DNA of 10,462 nt, taken from Deltaproteobacteria bacterium. Its GTDB lineage: Bacteria; Desulfobacterota; Desulfobulbia; Desulfobulbales; VMSU01. The position numbers were made by a program, and so were the translations under genes. The stretch covers positions 1 to 10,462 of the forward strand of contig JAJSAA010000188.1 in the NCBI GenBank assembly GCA_024274995.1, in the 5' to 3' direction. Below, piece by piece: positions 1-5,397 of this stretch. Every line of letters begins with the position of its first letter. The stretch's first letter is position 1. Under the pieces are notes generated by a model, which saw nothing but the letters and a program-made list of their open reading frames with translations, was not told the DNA's origin and did not search any database.

Positions 1-333
1 GATTTATTAATGCAATATCACTGGCCCGGCAATGTCAGGGAGTTACAGAACTGCATGGAGAGGGCGCTGTTGATCTGCGATGAAGGTTCCATTAAGGGCT
101 ATCACCTGCCGCCATCATTGCAAAGCGCCGGTTCCGTCAGTGGCAAAAACCCCTTATCCCTGGCGGCGGCAGTGGAAAATTTCGAGAAGGAACTTCTCAT
201 CGAGGCCCTGAAAACCTGCCATGGCAACCAGACCAAGGCCGCTAAATACTTAGATTCCAGTCTGCGGATTATTAATTACAAGCTCAATAAATATAATATT
301 ACCAGCCGCCGTTATAAGCTGAAAAAGGGATGA
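1..333 (+). CDS. Sigma-54-dependent activator (NtrC/NifA type), C-terminal part only
   Basis: The reading frame is open from the window edge, so the gene is truncated at its 5' end; the receiver or sensor domain and most of the AAA+ ATPase lie outside. What remains is the end of the AAA+ domain, with the WPGNVREL signature that closes sigma-54 activator ATPases, then a linker and a Fis-type helix-turn-helix (from about LSLAAAVENFEKELL to INYKLNKYNI). The HTH core GNQTKAAKYL followed by RIINYKLNKY resembles NifA-like and NorR-like activators. Such proteins bind upstream enhancers and use ATP to open sigma-54 promoters. The signal and target cannot be read here because the sensory part is missing. 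The stop codon overlaps the queH start (ATGA, 330-333), so the two genes are probably co-transcribed and translationally coupled. The family call is secure; the subtype is not. Confidence 0.93.
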   Translation, partial: DLLMQYHWPGNVRELQNCMERALLICDEGSIKGYHLPPSLQSAGSVSGKNPLSLAAAVENFEKELLIEALKTCHGNQTKAAKYLDSSLRIINYKLNKYNITSRRYKLKKG

Positions 334-887
334 AGATTTTCCTCCATACCTGCTGCGGCCCCTGCGCCGCCTACCCGGTAAAACGTTTACGGGAGCTGGG
401 CCACCAGCCCCTGGGCTATTTTTTTAACCCCAACATCCATCCCTACCGGGAATTCAGACGACGCCTCACGACCTTAAGGGAACTAAGCGAGCAAATAGAT
501 TTTCCAGTGGAATATGAAGAAAATTACGGTCTGCGGGATTATATGCGCCAGGTGGTATTTCATGAAGATTCGCGCTGCGGCCTATGCTATGCCATGCGCC
601 TTGAACCTACCGTAATCAAGGCCATAGAAGCTGGAGCCGATGCCTTTTCCACCACCCTGCTCTACAGCCGATATCAACGACACAGCCTAATCAAAGAACA
701 ATGTGAACAGTTGTCCGTCCGTTACGGTTTGCCGTTTTTTTATCAGGATTTCAGAGAGGGCTGGCAGGAAGGAATTGATCTGAGCATTGCGATGGGGCTC
801 TACCGCCAGCCCTATTGCGGCTGCATTTACAGCGAGCAGGAACGCTACGACAAAAAGCTCCGCAAGAGACTGCGCGCAGCAAATTAA
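330..887 (+). CDS. queH: Epoxyqueuosine reductase QueH (DUF208 family)
   Basis: QueH performs the last step of queuosine biosynthesis in tRNA, reducing epoxyqueuosine to queuosine, and is the non-homologous replacement for the cobalamin-dependent QueG. The 185-residue protein is of normal length and carries the family's cysteine pattern: HTCCGPC at residues 6-12, RCGLC with Cys83 and Cys86, and YCGC with Cys163 and Cys165. In this family such cysteines hold an iron-sulfur cluster and a further iron. The block STTLLYSRYQRHSLI near residues 107-121 is also typical. The ATG lies in an ATGA overlap with the upstream activator gene, with AAAAAGGG directly before it, so translation probably relies on coupling. 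No other queuosine gene is visible nearby. An oxygen-sensitive iron-sulfur enzyme of this kind suits an anaerobe, but that is inference. Confidence 0.95.
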   Translation: MKIFLHTCCGPCAAYPVKRLRELGHQPLGYFFNPNIHPYREFRRRLTTLRELSEQIDFPVEYEENYGLRDYMRQVVFHEDSRCGLCYAMRLEPTVIKAIEAGADAFSTTLLYSRYQRHSLIKEQCEQLSVRYGLPFFYQDFREGWQEGIDLSIAMGLYRQPYCGCIYSEQERYDKKLRKRLRAAN

Positions 888-967
888 TCGTAAAGCCCCT
901 GCTATTCGGGGTAAGCGCTCAATAAACTACACTCTTTATAACATCTCAAAATGTGAGCGTTTCAGAG

Positions 968-1003
968 ACGCCCTGCTGTGCTTAATTAAGCACAGCAGGG
1001 CGT
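968..1003. terminator. Perfect 36-bp palindrome between convergent queH and bamD, possible bidirectional terminator
   Basis: The arms are ACGCCCTGCTGTGCTTAA and its exact complement, joined with no spacer, so the helix would be 18 bp in DNA (slightly less in RNA, where a few central A/U bases form the loop). A second 7-bp stem, GTGAGCG (953-959) with CGCTCAC (1012-1018), encloses it, giving a nested structure from 953 to 1018. The outer stem ends directly next to the bamD stop codon (1019-1021). The place, between two convergent genes, suits a shared terminator. However, no clean T-tract follows the stem on either strand, so the intrinsic-terminator call is uncertain. An RNA-processing, cruciform or protein-binding site is possible. 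Confidence 0.6.
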
Positions 1004-1018
1004 TCATGGAGCGCTCAC

Positions 1019-1822
1019 CTATTCGGTACCGCCGCCGGGATTGAGGTTGCTGAAGGTGTGCCAGTCAGGCAGGGATAAATCCGGCAGCCAGTCACGCCAG
1101 GTACGTTTAGGCGGATGACCGGCCGCAATGGCGGCAATAATCTTCCTGGCCTTGGCGCTTACCGATGATTCAGGGTAGTGCTTTATCAGATAAAGGTAAC
1201 GTCCCTTCGCCTCTTTCAGATGATTGGTGCGCACATAAAAATTGGCGACATAAAATTCATGATTGGCCAGAAAGTTAAGAGCCGCCAGACGGCGGGCTCT
1301 GGCCTCCTGAACATATGCCGAATGAGGATATGACTTTATAAGCCTCGTGAAATTTTCAAGCGCATTTTTGGCGGCCCCAGGGTCACGATCAATGGTATCT
1401 ATCTGTTTATAATACGACATCCCAATCTGAAATATAACATAGGGGATGGCCTCATTGGTGGGATGATTATTGGCAAAATCGTTATACTGGCTGATGGCGT
1501 CTGGATATTTCCCCAGATAATACTGACAGTCCGCAGACTTTAATTCAGCCAGCAGTCCGGCCTTACTGAAGGGAAAACGATCCATTATATCGTTAAAAAC
1601 CTTCAGGGCCTTGGAATAATCGCCGTGATTATAATTATCAAGGGCCTTCAAGGCCAGGGAATCAGGGGTGTCTGGAATCGACTTACCATTACCAAACCCC
1701 AGATAGTTCATGGTATTATTCATGAGGGCACAGCCCGGCAGGGTAGTTAAAAATAACAGAATGATAAAAACCGTTAATATCTTTGTTCTGCCGGCCGGCA
1801 TTAGTTTCATTTTGAGCTGCAT
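1019..1822 (-). CDS. bamD: Outer-membrane assembly lipoprotein BamD (YfiO/ComL family)
   Basis: BamD is a TPR-type lipoprotein of the inner leaflet of the outer membrane that helps BamA insert beta-barrel proteins. The 267-residue product has a basic N terminus, a hydrophobic segment (about residues 15-28) and a lipobox LPGC with the lipidated Cys at position 31. TPR-like helices follow from about residue 55 to 230. Typical BamD phrases are YNHGDYSKALKVF, FPFSKA, YPDAISQYNDF, FIxxHP-like spacing and YYKQID. The start is ambiguous. The ATG at 1820-1822 has GGAAAG upstream at a good distance but overlaps trxB by 16 bp. The ATG at 1808-1810 makes a tight ATGA overlap with the trxB stop (residue 5 here) and has a poor ribosome-binding site. 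Both keep the signal peptide. It is the last gene of the trxA-trxB-bamD cluster. Confidence 0.92.
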   Translation of the reverse strand: MQLKMKLMPAGRTKILTVFIILLFLTTLPGCALMNNTMNYLGFGNGKSIPDTPDSLALKALDNYNHGDYSKALKVFNDIMDRFPFSKAGLLAELKSADCQYYLGKYPDAISQYNDFANNHPTNEAIPYVIFQIGMSYYKQIDTIDRDPGAAKNALENFTRLIKSYPHSAYVQEARARRLAALNFLANHEFYVANFYVRTNHLKEAKGRYLYLIKHYPESSVSAKARKIIAAIAAGHPPKRTWRDWLPDLSLPDWHTFSNLNPGGGTE

Positions 1823-2775
1823 TTTTTTCTTTCCATAACAATCCGCAGATTCTGATGCAGATGTTCTAAATATTGTTCCGCTGTTTTTTCTGCCACAGCA
1901 CCATCGCCGGCAGCGGATATAACCTGACGTATAGAATCAGCCCGAATATCACCCACGGCCATTACCCCGGAGATATTACTGCGCATCATACCGTCAGTAG
2001 TAATAAAACCATTATCCAGGGCCAATTCCTTAGGCAGCATCCAATTATTGGGACTGACACCCACCAGGACAAATACGCCCTGAAACGACTTAAACTCCTC
2101 TTCTCCGTCGGCATGTTTTATCCGCAACCCAGTGACCTCGGTGGTACCCTCGATGCCGACAACCTCAGATTCACAAATAAAACTAACCCGCTTATTCTGA
2201 AAAGCGGCTTCCTGAATGATTGGCGCGGCCCGCAGTTCATCACGACGATGAATTATAGTTACCGTTTTAACAAATTTGGTCAGATAAACCGCCTCCTGAA
2301 CAGCGGTATTGCCGCCACCCACCACCGCCACATCCATATCCCGATAAAAGGGGCCGTCACAGGTGGCGCAATAGGAAACGCCCTTACCGGTCAAATCAAC
2401 CTCCCCAGGAACATTTAACTTATTGGGGCTGGCTCCGGTGGCTATAATCACCGCCTTGGCCTTCAAGTGCTTATCATCAGCGAGATACAGCTTTTTGGTC
2501 TCACCCCTAAGCTCCATGGAGACAACTTCGCCCAGGGTCGGCTGAAGGCCGAAACGCCGGGCCTGGGCAGTCATTTTGTCCGCCAATTCAAAACCAGAAA
2601 CCCCATCCGGAAAACCGGGATAATTATCTATCCAGTCAGTACGCAGCACCTGACCGCCGGCGGCACCCTTGTCAATCAACAGGGTATCAAGACGGGCGCG
2701 GGCGGCATAAAGCCCGGCGGTTAACCCCCCCGGCCCGCCGCCCACTATAATAAGCTGATAGGTTTTGACAGCCAA
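1807..2775 (-). CDS. trxB: Thioredoxin reductase (NADPH), low-molecular-weight type
   Basis: This flavoprotein transfers electrons from NADPH through FAD and a Cys pair to thioredoxin. The 322 residues match the usual length. Visible motifs are the FAD-binding GGGPGG (residues 12-17), ATG (112-114), the redox pair CATC (Cys136, Cys139), a second nucleotide-binding GGGNTA (153-158), the NADPH-phosphate binding HRRDELR (176-182) and the C-terminal FAD motif GDIR followed by QVISAAGDGAVAE. The start is an unusual TTG at 2773-2775, five bases after the trxA stop (2781-2783), with no clear ribosome-binding site of its own. In-frame alternatives are only CTG or ATT just before it, and a stop closes the frame at 2791-2793, so translation presumably depends on coupling to trxA. 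The stop overlaps the alternative bamD start. Confidence 0.97.
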   Translation of the reverse strand: MAVKTYQLIIVGGGPGGLTAGLYAARARLDTLLIDKGAAGGQVLRTDWIDNYPGFPDGVSGFELADKMTAQARRFGLQPTLGEVVSMELRGETKKLYLADDKHLKAKAVIIATGASPNKLNVPGEVDLTGKGVSYCATCDGPFYRDMDVAVVGGGNTAVQEAVYLTKFVKTVTIIHRRDELRAAPIIQEAAFQNKRVSFICESEVVGIEGTTEVTGLRIKHADGEEEFKSFQGVFVLVGVSPNNWMLPKELALDNGFITTDGMMRSNISGVMAVGDIRADSIRQVISAAGDGAVAEKTAEQYLEHLHQNLRIVMERKKCSSK

Positions 2776-2780
2776 TTTAA

Positions 2781-3107
2781 TCAGGCTTTTTCAAGCATAG
2801 CGGCCAACTGGGCCTTACCAACTGCGCCAGTCACCTGATCCAGCACCTCCCCGCCCTTGAACAGAATCAAGGTGGGAATAGCCCGAATACCGTATTTCCC
2901 CGGAGTAGCAGGGCTTTCATCAACGTTCATCTTGGCGATTATAACCTTACCGGCAAACTCAGCAGCCAGTTCAGTTACCACCGGGCCAATGGCCTTACAG
3001 GGGCCGCACCAGGGGGCCCAGAAATCAACTAAGCAGGGAAGGTCAGATTTCAGCACCTCGGCCTCAAAATCTTGGTCAGTAACATAGATCAAATTATCTT
3101 CGCTCAT
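2781..3107 (-). CDS. trxA: Thioredoxin
   Basis: Thioredoxin is a small cytosolic disulfide reductase that supplies electrons to many enzymes. At 108 residues it is a normal single-domain thioredoxin without a signal peptide. The active site WCGPC has Cys34 and Cys37. The buried Asp lies in LVDFWAPW, and the cis-proline is Pro78 in RAIPTLILF. The final motif is GGEVLDQVTGA. The ATG at 3105-3107 is preceded by a strong AGGAG (3114-3118). It is the first gene of the trxA-trxB-bamD cluster, directly beside the gene for its own reductase, which supports the assignment to the TrxB-linked system. A likely promoter lies at 3240-3267, giving a leader of about 125 nt that contains a copy of the GTARCTGTYYAGC repeat. 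Confidence 0.98.
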   Translation of the reverse strand: MSEDNLIYVTDQDFEAEVLKSDLPCLVDFWAPWCGPCKAIGPVVTELAAEFAGKVIIAKMNVDESPATPGKYGIRAIPTLILFKGGEVLDQVTGAVGKAQLAAMLEKA

Positions 3108-3137
3108 TATTTTCTCCTAAAATATTAAAAATATAAG

Positions 3138-3150
3138 GTAACTGTTCAGC
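3138..3150 (+). repeat. Repeat copy GTAACTGTTCAGC in the trxA leader
   Basis: This 13-mer matches the inverted copy at 3887-3899 in 12 of 13 positions and the copy at 3792-3804 in 10 of 13. The match with the distal copy extends: 3137-3158 and the reverse complement of 3879-3900 agree at 19 of 22 positions. Together they bracket the small gene at 3401-3748. Read on the trxA strand it lies in the presumed 5' leader, about 30-43 bases before the trxA start. Confidence 0.6.
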
Positions 3151-3239
3151 TACACCCCATCTCAGAGTCTGCGCTTACTGGAAATGACACCCTGGAATGT
3201 CAAGATTGGCTCACCTGAATAATTATCCAAAATCGATTT

Positions 3240-3267
3240 ATTATACTTGATTTTAAGGGAGTCGCAA
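3240..3267 (-). promoter_or_regulatory. Probable sigma-70 promoter of trxA-trxB-bamD
   Basis: On the minus strand a perfect TATAAT (3245-3240) is preceded, with a 16-base gap, by TTGCGA (3267-3262), which matches TTGACA at four of six positions. Transcription would begin near 3233 and leave a leader of about 125 nt before trxA. A separate TTGACA occurs at 3203-3198 but has no convincing -10 box behind it. Confidence 0.55.
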
Positions 3268-3323
3268 CTACCAGAAAAAAAAATCTACCTCCAGTAGCTA
3301 TATGGCAAAAAAAAAATTCAATA

Positions 3324-3332
3324 TGGTATAAT
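3324..3332 (+). promoter_or_regulatory. Extended -10 promoter (TGGTATAAT) for the small gene at 3401
   Basis: TGGTATAAT fits the extended -10 consensus TGnTATAAT exactly. The upstream sequence is A-rich with long A-runs (3275-3283 and 3307-3316) and no good -35 box, which is common for extended -10 promoters. Transcription would start near 3339, about 60 bases before the preferred ATG at 3401. Confidence 0.55.
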
Positions 3333-3400
3333 GTTATTAGTGCCAGGGATTCACCATGGCCTTAATGCTTTTTTATTATATTCCATGCGGGGAGGATATG

Positions 3401-3748
3401 ATGCCGATAACTAAATTTTTACAAGAGCCTAAAGTGCTGGATATTCAACCGGTTAACACCACCAAGAAAGCCGCTAATTTGCGTAAAACCCATGTACCGT
3501 TTTCCGGTTCACCTCATAAGCATCCCTATGATGCAGAAAAATTCATTCTGCTTGTCGACCCCTATCACGCCTCGCTGTACTACGAATTTAATAACTCGGA
3601 CGTAGAGTACGCCGAAGAATTGGCCAACATTGTTAACGTCAACGGCGAAACAGTTAATATGGTATTAATCTGGGTCAAAAAAAAGAGTATTGCCGTCCGT
3701 TGCTCACCCTTTCTCGTGGAAGACCTGGCCGCCCCCTCTGCCGTATAA
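3401..3748 (+). CDS. Conserved hypothetical protein, 115 residues
   Basis: The preferred start is the ATG at 3401-3403, five bases after a strong GGAGG (3391-3395). An upstream in-frame ATG at 3356 would add 15 residues but has only a weak AGGG before it. The protein is soluble, with no signal peptide and no membrane segment. It begins MPITKFLQEPKVLDIQPVN, has a basic stretch KKAANLRKTHVPFSGSP and a block HPYDAEKFILLVDP, and ends with beta-strand-like pieces (LYYEF, MVLIWVKKKSIAVRCSPF). From memory, unverified here, similar proteins of about 110 residues occur in sulfate reducers and are sometimes labelled 'inorganic pyrophosphatase Ppa'. The Asp-rich DxDPxD signature of family I pyrophosphatases is absent, so I do not accept that name. 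Function is unknown. It stands alone, with its own promoter, between repeats. Confidence 0.8.
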   Translation: MPITKFLQEPKVLDIQPVNTTKKAANLRKTHVPFSGSPHKHPYDAEKFILLVDPYHASLYYEFNNSDVEYAEELANIVNVNGETVNMVLIWVKKKSIAVRCSPFLVEDLAAPSAV

Positions 3749-3791
3749 AACCAGTTTTCCTTTGACCATCCCGGTTAATCATTGTATTTTT

Positions 3792-3899
3792 GTAGCTGTC
3801 CAGCAGCACTCCAGGTTCCAGGTTCGTTCGTCAGGGCTTTGAAGCATACTTCCGCATTCGAGAAGACCGAAATAGGGGGGGGTACAGCTAAACAGTTAC
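3792..3899. mobile_element. Possible MITE-like element with imperfect terminal inverted repeats
   Basis: The left end GTAGCTGTCCAGC (3792-3804) and the reverse complement of the right end, GTAACTGTTTAGC (3899-3887), agree at 10 of 13 positions, and all three differences are transitions. The 108 bp between contain no gene. They include a tandem heptamer (CCAGGTT twice, 3811-3824), TTCG twice (3823-3830) and a run of eight G (3875-3882). No clear target-site duplication is seen. It could instead be a remnant of a larger element whose other end is the copy at 3138-3150, or a regulatory repeat. It cannot encode a transposase. Confidence 0.4.
3811..3824. repeat. Tandem heptamer CCAGGTT x2
   Basis: Two exact adjacent copies lie inside the presumed MITE-like element and run into TTCGTTCG. 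Only two units are present, so this may be a short remnant of a variable-number array or chance. Confidence 0.4.
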
Positions 3900-3934
3900 C
3901 AATTTCTTTATCAATTTACAAGTGAGGGGCAGGT

Positions 3935-4285
3935 ATGACCGGCAAGCAGCAATCGAAGCGAAAACATCCCCGTATTCCTTATACCGGCAAGGTTGATTTA
4001 ATCTTCGCCAATCAGGTTATTACCGAATGCGCCGCCCAGAATTTAAGCCTGGTGGGAATTTGGGTAATGGGAAATCATAATCCGGCAACGGGGACTGTGT
4101 GCGATATCGAGTTTCACGATGCCGCCCCGGCCGCCAACCGTCCCCTGCGCCTTAAAGGAGAAGTTACCCGAGCCGCAAGTAACGGCATGGCCCTGATGTT
4201 CACAAATAACAACCTGCGGAATTACACCGAGCTGGAGGTCCTGATTAAAGAAAGGGGCGGGGATGTCGATTGTGTTGACTTCTGA
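3935..4285 (+). CDS. PilZ-domain protein, probable cyclic-di-GMP receptor
   Basis: The 116-residue protein is essentially a lone PilZ domain. It shows both halves of the cyclic-di-GMP site: the RxxxR motif in RKHPR (Arg9 and Arg13) and the NxSxxG motif in NLSLVG (Asn36, Ser38, Gly41). The beta-barrel strands continue through TVCDIEF, LRLKGEVTRA and GMALMF. PilZ proteins bind cyclic-di-GMP and pass the signal to a partner that controls motility, exopolysaccharide or another surface process. No output domain is fused. The start ATG (3935) follows GAGGGGCAGGT. The 3' end overlaps the start of the hexapeptide-transferase gene by 23 bp, so the two are probably co-translated and the transferase could be the partner or target. 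That link is inference. Confidence 0.88.
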   Translation: MTGKQQSKRKHPRIPYTGKVDLIFANQVITECAAQNLSLVGIWVMGNHNPATGTVCDIEFHDAAPAANRPLRLKGEVTRAASNGMALMFTNNNLRNYTELEVLIKERGGDVDCVDF

Positions 4286-5069
4286 GTCGTTTTTTAAATT
4301 AGAGGGTTTTGAACACCGCCAATTATTCGGAGCTGATTATGTCTGGGAGGCGCTGAAACACCTGAAGGAGTACATGAATGATTATGACTACCCCCCCTTT
4401 ACGGGCGAGGGTCTAACCTTTGGTGTTCCTCTGCCCGCGGCCATGGTATATATCAGGGGTGAGATTATCCCCGCTGCCACTTGTAAAATTAAGCTGGGAG
4501 ATCCAGCCAAAGGGCAGTTTGCCATTTACAAAAACGACCAGTGCCTGCCGAAGGCCGCTCTTATCATGGCCGGGGTGGTGCTTGGCGGCCCGAGAATAGC
4601 CTTGGGTTCCGGCGTTATCCTGGAATCAGGGGCCACGATCAAAGAACCAGCGGTCATTGGAGATTGTTCCGAGATCCGGCAGGGAGCCTATATCAGAGGG
4701 TATTGCCTCGCCGGACGGCGCACGGTTATCGGCCATACCACCGAGGTCAAGCATACAATATTCATGGATGATGCCAAAGCCGGCCATTTCGCCTATCTTG
4801 GTGACAGCATCCTCGGCAACCGGGTAAATCTCGGGGCAGGCACCAAGATGGCCAACCTGCGTTTCACTGGCGGCGAGGTACCCATCAGAACCCCGGATGG
4901 AACCATCAGCAGCGGGCTCAGGAAATTAGGGGCGGTATTGGGCGATGATGTACAGACGGGCTGTAATTCCGTAACCAACCCCGGCACCCTCATCGGCAAA
5001 GGCTCCGTGCTGATGCCCAACACCACATCGCCCTCTGGCTATCACCCGCCAAACTCGTTAATTCGCTGA
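4263..5069 (+). CDS. Left-handed beta-helix (hexapeptide) protein, GlmU C-terminal-like acyltransferase
   Basis: After about 100 residues without a recognisable nucleotidyltransferase motif, residues 105-250 form hexapeptide repeats typical of a left-handed beta-helix (LGSGVILESGATI, VIGDCSEIRQGAYIRG, ILGNRVNLGAGT, VLGDDVQTGCNSV, LIGKGSVL). The stretch EVKHTIF..AKAGHFAYLGDSILG..VNLGAG matches the active-site region of the acetyltransferase half of GlmU, and His175 (KAGH) sits where the catalytic His is expected. A role as a sugar N- or O-acyltransferase, or a sugar-phosphate nucleotidyltransferase relative that lost its N-terminal domain, is plausible. Members of this group are often named 'UDP-N-acetylglucosamine diphosphorylase', but nothing here supports the uridylyl-transfer half. 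The ATG at 4263 follows AGGGGCGGGG inside the PilZ gene. The substrate is unknown. Confidence 0.85.
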   Translation: MSIVLTSESFFKLEGFEHRQLFGADYVWEALKHLKEYMNDYDYPPFTGEGLTFGVPLPAAMVYIRGEIIPAATCKIKLGDPAKGQFAIYKNDQCLPKAALIMAGVVLGGPRIALGSGVILESGATIKEPAVIGDCSEIRQGAYIRGYCLAGRRTVIGHTTEVKHTIFMDDAKAGHFAYLGDSILGNRVNLGAGTKMANLRFTGGEVPIRTPDGTISSGLRKLGAVLGDDVQTGCNSVTNPGTLIGKGSVLMPNTTSPSGYHPPNSLIR

Positions 5070-5071
5070 TT

Positions 5072-5365
5072 TTACACTCCCTTGACCCCAACATAATTAT
5101 AGAGACCGTAAAGCAATTCAACAATTATTCCCAAGGTAAGAAATATCCGGATAATCCTGTCCCTGGGAATTTTGGCACCCATTGATTTCTGGAGAATAAC
5201 GACCACGATAATCGTCCCCCCCCCGGTGAGGGGGGAAACGGTCAATATCTGCAACGCAGTCCAGGTCAGGGTCTTGAGAAGCTGGCCCGGGAAATAACGC
5301 ACACTCAACAAAAGATAGACCATAATGATTATGGCAAGTGTTACCGATTCATTAATCTTTTTCAT
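5072..5365 (-). CDS. Small integral membrane protein, function unknown
   Basis: The 97-residue product has three hydrophobic segments: about residues 7-24 (VTLAIIIMVYLLLSV), 36-58 (ALQILTVSP...TIIVVVIL) and 70-90 (IIRIFLTLGIIVELLYGLY). They are separated by short polar loops with Lys and Arg (QLLKTL; KSMGAKIPRDR). A Gly-rich turn LTGGGT interrupts the second segment. I recognise no family motif. The ATG (5363-5365) has AAGGGTG upstream at a reasonable distance. Its stop lies only 2 bases from the end of the converging hexapeptide gene. On the other side it is divergent from the 338-residue gene with a 32-bp gap, so each promoter must overlap the neighbour's coding region. Hydrophobicity and codon use make it a likely real gene. 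Confidence 0.7.
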   Translation of the reverse strand: MKKINESVTLAIIIMVYLLLSVRYFPGQLLKTLTWTALQILTVSPLTGGGTIIVVVILQKSMGAKIPRDRIIRIFLTLGIIVELLYGLYNYVGVKGV

Positions 5366-5397
5366 CCATCACCCTTAAACTATTACCCATTACTGTT

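Noticed and set aside
787..1044. Plus-strand open frame of 85 codons across the end of queH and the palindrome
   Set aside because: It overlaps queH in another frame, runs through the palindrome into bamD, and has an Arg-rich translation typical of a shadow frame.
1873..2418. Plus-strand open frame of 181 codons opposite trxB
   Set aside because: It lies entirely within trxB on the other strand, and the conserved FAD, CATC and NADPH motifs prove that trxB is the real frame.
3137..3158. A CRISPR-like or operator array based on the GTARCTGTYYAGC copies
   Set aside because: There are only three copies, irregularly spaced and in both orientations, with no regular spacers; this does not fit an array.
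3356..3400. Upstream ATG that would lengthen the small conserved protein by 15 residues
   Set aside because: Only a weak AGGG precedes it, while GGAGG stands five bases before the ATG at 3401 and the family-like sequence begins at MPITKFL.
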